From Notospermus geniculatus (lineage: Eukaryota; Nemertea; Pilidiophora; Heteronemertea; Lineidae), in the NCBI GenBank assembly GCA_002633025.1, contig NMRB01000023.1, positions 480,054 to 544,053 on the forward strand: 64,000 nt of DNA, given 5' to 3'. Shown here piece by piece: positions 56,552-64,000 of this stretch. How positions within the stretch are numbered: position 1 is the first letter of the stretch; each line of letters starts with the position of its first letter. Both the position numbers and the translations under genes were made by a program. The notes under the pieces were generated by a model. That model saw only the letters and a list, made by a program, of their open reading frames with translations. It had not been told where the DNA came from and did not search any database.

Positions 56552-57159
56552 TATACTAGGTCAACAGGGCCCACTCTGCCTCTTAATAGAGAGGTTAAGA
56601 TGCGCCCCAAAAACGAGAACGAGAACGTGGTGACAAGAGAATGGGACTTATCACAAAACCATCTGGCGGTAACTCAGATTGATTTTCACAGTAATAGTGG
56701 CGGATGACTTCCAATGAAGAACAGACCGTTCTAAAAGCTGGATTCTTGCTATTAGAGAAGTTACAGGCATGCCACAAAGTCACCACGTTCTCGTTCTCGT
56801 AGTAAAATCGTAACCTCTCTATTAGCCAACATCCATAGAATCGAATAGAAACCTCTCTTTGCACAGTGACCCCAAATCCCTCTTTTCATTCAATAGACTT
56901 AGAACAAAAACCTCTCAACCCAGTCATCCCAGGTCAATCTGAGTTGCTAATACTGGTACTACCATAGGCCTACATGTACTATAGGCCCTAATACAATATA
57001 ATATTGATACAGCATGGTTTTGCGTCAGCAACTACTATTACATGTATTATACTAGGTCAACAGGGCCCACTCTGCCTCTTAGCCAACATCCATAGAATCG
57101 AATAGAAACCTCTCTTTGCACAGTGACCCCAAATCCCTCTTTTCATTCAATAGACTTAG
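56552..57159. repeat. Local duplication of a 112-bp segment, one copy split by a transposon
   Basis: Bases 56552-56585 plus 56823-56902 match 57048-57159 almost exactly. The first copy is interrupted by a 237-bp MITE; the second is uninterrupted. The stretch 56903-57047 separates them. Confidence 0.85.
56586..56822. mobile_element. MITE with TA target duplication and ATAGAGAGGTTA ends
   Basis: Perfect 12-bp ends ATAGAGAGGTTA/TAACCTCTCTAT are flanked by TA on both sides. A longer internal inverted block (ACGAGAACGAGAACGTGG) lies near both ends. The duplicated flanking segment shows the empty site with one TA. TA duplication fits the Tc1/mariner type. Confidence 0.85.
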
Positions 57160-58545
57160 GCCTAGGCCTAGTAGGCCTATGTAGTAGTAGGGCTAATTAT
57201 ACAATGGAAGCCACCATGATCATGACTATGATGACTGACAAATGACATGACTGACCGATCTCAATCAACATGATCAACAAATAGGCCTATCAGTGACATC
57301 AGATCAGACATTACGCCCACACCAACAACTCAGCAACAAGATTATCTACACTTGCTTTGGCCTTGCGCCTGTGCCCTAATTAGGCCTACACTGGCGGCCT
57401 CACTTCAAACATGTCAAAGACTGGCAGAACAACAACTCACAATTTTATCACTAATTCACACCATTATCCAAAATGTACCACAGGCCTAGGCCTATTGTCA
57501 TCAAAGAACCCAACTCAAAAAGTTTCCATCTCCAACATGTTGAAAGTGATATAAAAACAAAAAGAATCAATATCCTCTCATAGCACACACACTTCGCTGG
57601 TGGTCATTTGCATAAAATGTCTGCACCATCAGTTATGCAGTTCCTGAACGACAAGAAACGCATCCACCGGCGGCCAATAAATCGATTATGACTGTACTCT
57701 GCCCTTCGTTTGCCGACATTTGATCACTAGCTAAGAATTCAACAATCAAAATGTCAATAAAGCAAGGAATTTTGATAAGTAGTTTTCATACTTAGAGCAA
57801 TTAAAAACGATTAATTTTGCACGAATGATCAAGAAAGGGAAAACTTAGGAACCGATTCGGATCGAGAGCATGGCTTTTTGGAGGATTCCTTCGCTTTTCG
57901 CGAGGTCGGTGTACAAAAATGATCTCGAGACCGGCCCGCGACCGAACTTCTTTGACACGTTTCACGTGCCGTAATCAACTTCTAATTACTTTGAATTCTA
58001 GGCAAGGTCTTTCTTCGTAACGTAAAGCAATTAAAATTCGTCAATTGGGCCGTCAACGACCCGCTTTTTTAGCGAAGACACACTCTTTTATTGATTGCCC
58101 ACCTTTGAAATCTTGAACAACTGAACAAAGGCGGCGGACACCTCATGAAAACTTGCCAAAGTAGACTCCTCATGGACAAGCAATTTACATCAGTAGCGTG
58201 CAATAAAAAGTCAAAATATTTTCCTTACTGTTTATTTCAATATTCCTTGGTGATTATACGCGTATATCGAGCTTGTAAGCGAAATTATTCCCCTAAAAAG
58301 CCGGTGAAATGTGGTTCAGGAGGCGATCCTCGGCGAGGCGATTCATCAACTTCACGTTTTATCACGCAGGGCGAGATGAAACAAAAATGATAAACCGACA
58401 TACATTTTTAGATAAAATGATAACATATTGAAAATTATTCATCAACTTGCAAGTTTTATGAAATACACAACGAAACAATTTCGAAAATATTAATTTATAA
58501 GACAATTTTTCCCGACAGACACTTCGAAATTGATAAACAATCAAG
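57160..58545. other. CtBP-MAEA intergenic region
   Basis: Divergent upstream DNA of both genes. GGCCTA/TAGGCC runs lie at about 57159-57180. No ORF is credible. It should contain the MAEA promoter, but no clear core motif was recognised. Confidence 0.45.
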
Positions 58546-61500
58546 ATGGCGGACGTCAAAGCGCTCGAACATCCAACTCTCAAGGTTTGGGTCGTTTTGT
58601 TTGCGAATGTTGGGGACAAAATGCAAGATAATGCACTTAACTTGAAGAAACGACATCTAAGCATCGAATGAGTGTATGGTTATTGGGTTCTCTGTTACCG
58701 TCGTTGAAATATTTCGGTCTAGTGTGGGAGGGGAGGGCGTCCCCTGGAGGATGCGCATGCGCAGTAGTGGACATATATGTATGGCTTCATGTCTATCCAC
58801 AGGTGGGGATCATAGGTCCTTACACACTTTACTGACAATGTTTCTATAGGCCTACATTGCCATTGAGTGAAGTGTGTAAGGACCTAGGCCTAGGCTTCTA
58901 TGATGGTCCCCAGTAAAACCACAATGTCAATGGCAAAAAAGAAACCTGCAGCTGCACTGCACTGCATGCCTGTGACAGCTCAGCTGTGAGCAGGTGAGTG
59001 TGACTGTGGAATGGAATGGTCTAGGCCTAGGCCTCAGCCCATCATGCTATAGGAAACACTTCTGGTAGGGCCTAGTTCGACTCGAAAGTGCCTGAGGAAG
59101 ACCCTGGTTGGTTGGGGTCAAAAGTTTGCGAAATTTGGAGACGACGTTTCCTTAGGCCTACCTAGGCCTATCATGTATATCATTTTGTGTCGTTCTTTGT
59201 GCTTTCTGTTGGATATCTTGTTAACAGGACGTCATAACTTAAGACATTTCATTTAGCCCAGGCCTATGTAAGAGCAGCAGGGGCCAGGACTCTTTCTCAC
59301 GACTGTTAGAACTGGAATCCATACCGCCGCGTCCTCTATCGGCAGCTTCAAGCAAACGGGGATTTCCGGTCTAAAAATAGTTCATTAACGCAGAAACTAC
59401 CAAAAAATTTTCAACCTGGGAATGAGTTATTAGAACTTCCTGCGGCCTGTATTGTTCGCCTACCTGGTTAATATCAATCATAAAGAAGTGATCTGTGTAA
59501 CAACGTTGAGTTATTCGCAAAAAGGTTTGTCTTACTGTTGGAAGATCGGGGAAACTACCCTCAGCAAGGCCGAAATTGGCATTAGTCTGAACAAACTTGT
59601 CAACCATTCGTCACACGTTTCAGAACTCACTAATTGCTCTTGTCTGTTACATAGATTTAGGACTCCACTTTCACTACAGCTGACCAGAAACAAAGCGGAC
59701 AGCTTAATTACTTCTATTAACTCATTCCCGTAATCAGTAAATATTTGACTCAAGATCCAATCATATGCAAATTAGTATGTCGTCATACGGGTCCAAGTAG
59801 CCAATCAAATCGCAGAGAATTGGACAGGCGACTGGAGAGCAAGCAGTGAAAAGACCTATTGTGTTCTAACAGTCGTGTTCTTGCTTTGGAACTTTAGTAA
59901 CGGGCAGGTCAGGGCACCACACAGCACTCTACTGTGAATGGCCTAGCTACACTAGGCCTACTAGCAACTAGGTTACAGCTGTCAATATTCACTGTTGTTG
60001 ACAGCTGTAACCTACCTGGCCTAGGCCTAGGCCTAGTCAGGCTATCGTGATAGTCTGCACTTACTGCACACTACAGGCACTGCTAGCCTAGTAGTACAAA
60101 GCTGACACTTTTGGAATCCTCAATGACCGTTCCAATCCGATCTGTTTTCTGTAGGGGCCTACTACTCTAGTAAACATAGTGCTCACTTCTATTTGATACA
60201 TAGGTTCCTTATGAAGTGTTGAACAAGAAGTTTCGCACTGCCCAGAAAAACATTGACAGAGAAGTTTCCCATGTTCAGACTGTCACCTCTGATCTGGAAA
60301 AGTGTCTTCAGCAACAACCATCAACTGGAGAAGTGAACAAAATGCTTGATGGTGTGGTGGAAAAGTTGACTCTCTTGAAGCGAAAGGTACTATTGTGTCT
60401 TGATCTTGTTCACGCTTTAAAACAACCTTTCTGTAGAATGGGTGAAACCTCAAGCTACGAGTGTCCAGTGCCCTATACCGGTCCTGAGTGAAGTTAATGA
60501 ACTTTGACTTACAAGTACTTTGTTATTTGTTTCCAATTTTTAGGCAGAGGAGAGTATTGCGGATGAAACTGATGCTGCCAAGGCTTGCAAGAGACGAGTG
60601 GACCATTTGAAAGAATTTGAAAAACTAAGTGTCACTGCCCAAAACCAATGGAAAAAGAAGCGTGTTGATCGAATGCTTGTTGACTACTTCTTGAGGTCTG
60701 GTTATTACAACACGGCACTGAAGTTAGCCCAGGATTCTAGTATAGAGGTACCCGTACATTACACATCAGGCTCTGTTATTTCGTGCTATATTCTGCTCGC
60801 CCCTGATCACATGTTGTGAAATGAAGCATTTTCAAACACAAGGTTAATGTCTGTTGTTACTGGATACATCTACATGTAGAGAAGATAACATGATGAAGAA
60901 ACGCACATATCTCTGAACAATTACAGAGAGAAGAAGAATGTACCTTCCTGTGAACTTTTTGTTTCCATTGTGTTACCTTACATTTGGTTGTTTTTCAGGA
61001 TCTGACCAATATTGAGCTCTTTCTTATCAGCAAGGAAGTTGAGGAATCTCTGATGCAGAAGGAGACTGCCAAGTGCCTGGCTTGGTGTCATGACAACAAG
61101 TCCAAACTTAGGAAATTAAAGGTATTTTTCAAATTCGTCACATATAGTAACCAACTGTCTTCTCATAATAAGATTGATTATTTTTTCAAAATCACAGTAA
61201 TTCTTGTCCATGCATTGATCATCAGTAATCACACATTTATAGTTTGTAGGCTTCTTTTTTCTTTCAGAGCTCTTTGGAGTTCAACCTGAGACAGCAAGAA
61301 TTCATTGAACTTATAAGGAACAACAAAAGAATGGAGGCAGTCAGGTAAATCTTGGGAGGACTGAGCACGTGGTCTGTATCTGGTGTTTACCAGGGTCAAT
61401 TTTACCTGTCCATTTAGGTGAATTTGACTGCATGCTAGTGACATTCAAAATCAGTTGACCAGATATGGCACATTTGTGCAAGAACAGTGACTGTCATGTA

Positions 61501-62632
61501 TTGTATTCATACCATGTGAGAATTTTGGTCTCACTTCAGGCATGCGAGGAAATTTTTCACCAACTTGGAAGATAACCAATTGGCAGATGTGCAAAGAGTT
61601 ATGGGCTTATTAGCATTTCCTAGTGATACAAAAGTTTCACCCTACAAGGTTGGTATGGCATTCAAGACAACTGAGGGAAGATCATTATGACTCGATCTCA
61701 TTCATGTCTAAAGTGAAAGTCTAGTGTAAAAACTTGCATTATTTCACCAGGATATTATTTCACCTTTTCATTTTGGCTTCATTTTGGGTGAAGAATTGTT
61801 AAGCTAGCTTCGACAATACAACTTATTTCCTGCAGGAGCTCCTTGACACCTCACGATGGGAATCTCTGGTTCAACAGTTCAGATACGAGAACTTCAGACT
61901 TCATCAGCTGAACACTTATTCCATATTTGGTGTGTGCTTACAAGCCGGCCTGTCTGCACTGAAGACACCGTATCCTTGCAGGAATGCAAAAAAATTACAT
62001 AACAGTACTTTATATCACACGATTTTTAAATAGGCTTACACTGGCATGATGTGAGCCTTTGAGCATCCTTTCACACACAAGCAGCATGATTTGTGCATGT
62101 AACACCAACATTTACACACCCATTTCCAAATTTTCTTTGACGTTTCTCTCAGCCAATGCTACAAGAAGGATCAAGACACACGTAATCCTGACTGCCCTGT
62201 TTGAGTAGCAAACACCTGAATGAGCTTGCACGGTCTCTTCCTTTCTCTCACTGTTCCCAATCAAAGCTAATCTGTGCAATGTCTGGCAAATCCTTGAATG
62301 AACACAATCCTCCCATGATGCTACCAAACGGATATGTTTATGGCTGTGATGTAAGTATTGAATGAGTAAAGGCCTGGACCCCTGGATACACGATAATGAT
62401 ATCTGTCAGGACCTGATATGTTGGTTTTAAGCAGGGATGATCACGATGGCAGTTGACTACGTAAATGACTGTACTAACTGAGATGGAATTCAGTATACAG
62501 GAATAATGATATTTTTCATTCTTCTTCCAGGCTCTGACAATCATGGCTGCGGAGAATGACGGTAAAGTTGTCTGCCCAAGGACAAAGGAAACATTTTCAA
62601 TAGATGAAGCTGACAAAGTGTTCGTGATGTGA
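58546..62632 (+). CDS. MAEA: MAEA (CTLH/GID E3 complex subunit) with an apparent 1-nt frameshift
   Basis: MAEA is a RING-like catalytic subunit of the CTLH (GID) E3 ligase complex. Exons: 58546-58584, 60204-60386, 60544-60747, 60999-61121, 61268-61344, 61540-61648, 61836-61969, 62153-62350, 62531-62632 (TGA). Exon 2 onward: [20 protein letters not shown]; LisH around [24 protein letters not shown] around [14 protein letters not shown] and [17 protein letters not shown] region to [11 protein letters not shown]; then the degenerate RING (NPDCPV...[17 protein letters not shown]...KVVCPRTKE). The exon sum is 1169 nt, one short of 390 codons. Exon 8 reads CPV then a stop at about 62202, and the conserved frame resumes one base later ([12 protein letters not shown]). 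The lost base falls in the codon of the second Cys of CPVC. A sequencing or assembly error is likeliest; a null allele is possible. Confidence 0.92.
58752..58763. promoter_or_regulatory. NRF1 palindrome in MAEA intron 1
   Basis: A perfect TGCGCATGCGCA lies about 170 bp downstream of the MAEA first coding exon. It may be a promoter-proximal element or belong to a downstream alternative start. Confidence 0.4.
59298..59877. mobile_element. Possible transposon-like element bounded by 15-bp inverted repeats
   Basis: CACGACTGTTAGAAC (59298-59312) and its reverse complement (59863-59877) frame about 580 bp in MAEA intron 1. The interior has open stretches on both strands (up to 93 codons) without recognised homology. 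Confidence 0.4.
59969..60014. repeat. Perfect 17-bp hairpin with 12-nt loop
   Basis: The stem TAGGTTACAGCTGTCAA pairs perfectly with 59998-60014 and contains an E-box CAGCTG. It lies in MAEA intron 1 next to GGCCTA repeats. It could be a tiny MITE remnant or a structured RNA; no further evidence. Confidence 0.6.
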
Positions 62633-62811
62633 TAATGGACAATGAGGCTGATTATTTTATGAGGCAATCCATTGGCACTCAGTAGATATTTGCTTTGGCC
62701 ATGTCTGTCATAGTTTCTTTGAAATCTCAAAACTGTTAACTGGATTAATGGAGAACCCGCAAGTTGACAGGGGGCACTGTGTGCACTCATAAGAAGTAAA
62801 AAAAGTGGCAA

Positions 62812-62817
62812 AATAAA
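62812..62817 (+). terminator. MAEA polyadenylation signal AATAAA
   Basis: It lies 180 bp after the MAEA stop. A second AATAAA near 63750 could serve a longer 3'UTR. Confidence 0.5.
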
Positions 62818-63131
62818 GCAATGGTTTGAAGCCACCACGTCCTTCATGCTGTGCAACATGGTGAAAACAGGTCTTCTGCTCGCTCTGCTACCACGAGTTG
62901 TGTGGGTTCCTCATTGACTGGACTGTTTGGTGGGATTTTTTTGTTAATGTCCTTAAACTTCTGGACGAGATGTCCTAGCATTATGATGTATTGCGTGGCT
63001 GCTGCCCAATAAGGAGGCTTTGTCAAGTCTGTACCCTCTGTGGCCTCCAACATCCCAGGTGGAACAAAACTTTGATTTTTAAGTAAGATTCACAGTTTTT
63101 TTTCCTTTGAATGTATTTTAGCTACAATACT

Positions 63132-63243
63132 GGGGCCGGTTTCAAAAAGTGACTTTAAGCTAATGATACCTACCTTTAACCAAATGGAAAATGCATTGAG
63201 GTAATGGTACCATTACTTAAAGTCACTTTATGAAACAGGCCCC
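63132..63243. mobile_element. Short MITE with 28-bp inverted ends
   Basis: The ends GGGGCCGGTTTCAAAAAGTG and CACTTTATGAAACAGGCCCC are inverted copies (about 26 of 28 bp including the GACTTTAAG extension). The element is 112 bp. It is near but distinct from the 22017 Harbinger-like element. Confidence 0.75.
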
Positions 63244-64000
63244 TGAACTTAAGAATGTCAAACAGATATTGCTCTTGGGAAAATGGTGCTGAGTATAAAG
63301 CTATAAATGTAGTTATATTGTAACCACTTTTCTCATCTCTGGTGAACTCAGTTCAATGTCTCACCAATTAATACTTTTGCGATACTGTCAATAAGATTGA
63401 ACACAGCTGATGATGTTGAGTTTCCATTCTTTGACGAATATAGCGTGGATGGAAACAGATGTGTGAAATATGGACAAGAATAAGCTAAAGAGTTTGTTAT
63501 AAGCTTGTGAGAACCAAGTTTTTTGTCAACTCTATCTTCCAGAAGATAATTCTATGGATAAACTTACATGTATGCAAATTTACTTGCAAGTCATCCCCTA
63601 AGAATGATAGTATGCAATTATTCCTTGTCCAATCCCATGCATTGGAGATTTTCATGTCGGAAAAGATGTGAATTTAACGATATACTTTTGTGCATTTTTT
63701 AAATATGCGGGTTTTGATGGAATGCATCAAAATGCTCCTTGATGTGTATTTAATAAAGATTTTTTATAACAAATATCATTTTGATAATAATTCATGCCTA
63801 CTTGTCCAAGGACTGGACCGTGTTAAAATTCTCGGCCTCAATGAGTGTCCGGGTGTTGGAAATATCGTGAGATTTTGATATATCAGACTTGATAATTCGA
63901 AACATCTGTGCCTGCGGTAAAGGTAGAGGCATGATATCACCCATACTATAGGTTATTGAGGATGCCCATTTCGATTATGCAATGACCTTGATGATCAGAA
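63244..64000. other. Window end: MAEA 3' flank, no gene seen
   Basis: AT-rich sequence with an AATAAA near 63750 and no credible coding region on either strand. Confidence 0.5.

Noticed and set aside
62338-62859. 173-codon ORF on the minus strand
   Set aside because: It is antisense to the last MAEA exon and its 3'UTR, has no recognised family and no supporting splice structure.
62844-63053. Minus-strand 69-codon ORF with a protein-like composition
   Set aside because: Possibly a terminal exon of an unknown gene, but there is no acceptor, no neighbour exon and no recognised motif; it overlaps the MAEA 3' region.

Overview
The window is nuclear DNA from an animal. Genes are intron-rich with GT-AG splice sites, introns hold many short inverted-repeat transposons and tRNA-derived SINEs, and five conserved animal loci are recognisable. 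The gene content, and the abundance of the palindromic words TAGGCCTA and TACATGTA, suggest an invertebrate deuterostome. My best guess is an echinoderm, with hemichordate or cephalochordate possible; this is inference. The assembly has an N run at 14058-14250, a 6-N gap at 24850-24855 and single Ns at 3157, 5221, 21781 and 56368. At least two of the single Ns (5221, 21781) are contig joins that break genes.

Layout from left to right. 1-4700: repeat-rich non-coding DNA. 4751-7195 (+): GLRX3/PICOT, a multi-domain monothiol glutaredoxin, with its first thioredoxin exon(s) lost in the gap at 5221. 8121-10655 (-) and 11145-13326 (+): a head-to-head pair of paralogous sterol-sensing-type RING E3 ligases, RNF145 and RNF139/TRC8, sharing a promoter of about 490 bp. 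14930-29479 (+): TEP1, the telomerase- and vault-associated TROVE-NACHT-WD40 protein, with 40 exons visible and others missing in the 24850 gap. 34988-56346 (-): a C-terminal binding protein (CtBP) corepressor gene with a 14-kb first intron. 58546-62632 (+): MAEA, the RING-like subunit of the CTLH/GID E3 complex, divergent from CtBP.

The most interesting locus is CtBP. Its first two coding exons encode a complete THAP zinc finger fused in frame to the dehydrogenase-fold corepressor, the architecture known from nematode CTBP-1 but absent from vertebrate CtBPs. It also carries two tandem 145-nt exons, separated by a 47-nt intron, that must be used mutually exclusively to keep frame. A 128-nt cassette exon would switch the C-terminus, and the active-site Trp typical of CtBP reads as Phe. 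Other points of note are an RGG box inserted in the TEP1 TROVE domain, a CKFS variant in the first GLRX3 glutaredoxin domain, a one-base frameshift in the MAEA RING-like region, and two places where filled and empty copies of a MITE insertion site can be compared directly.

The genes do not form one pathway. Two local arrangements are informative. The RNF145/RNF139 pair looks like an ancient inverted duplication. The divergent CtBP-MAEA pair matches the human CTBP1-MAEA order as I recall it, so it is probably an old linkage.
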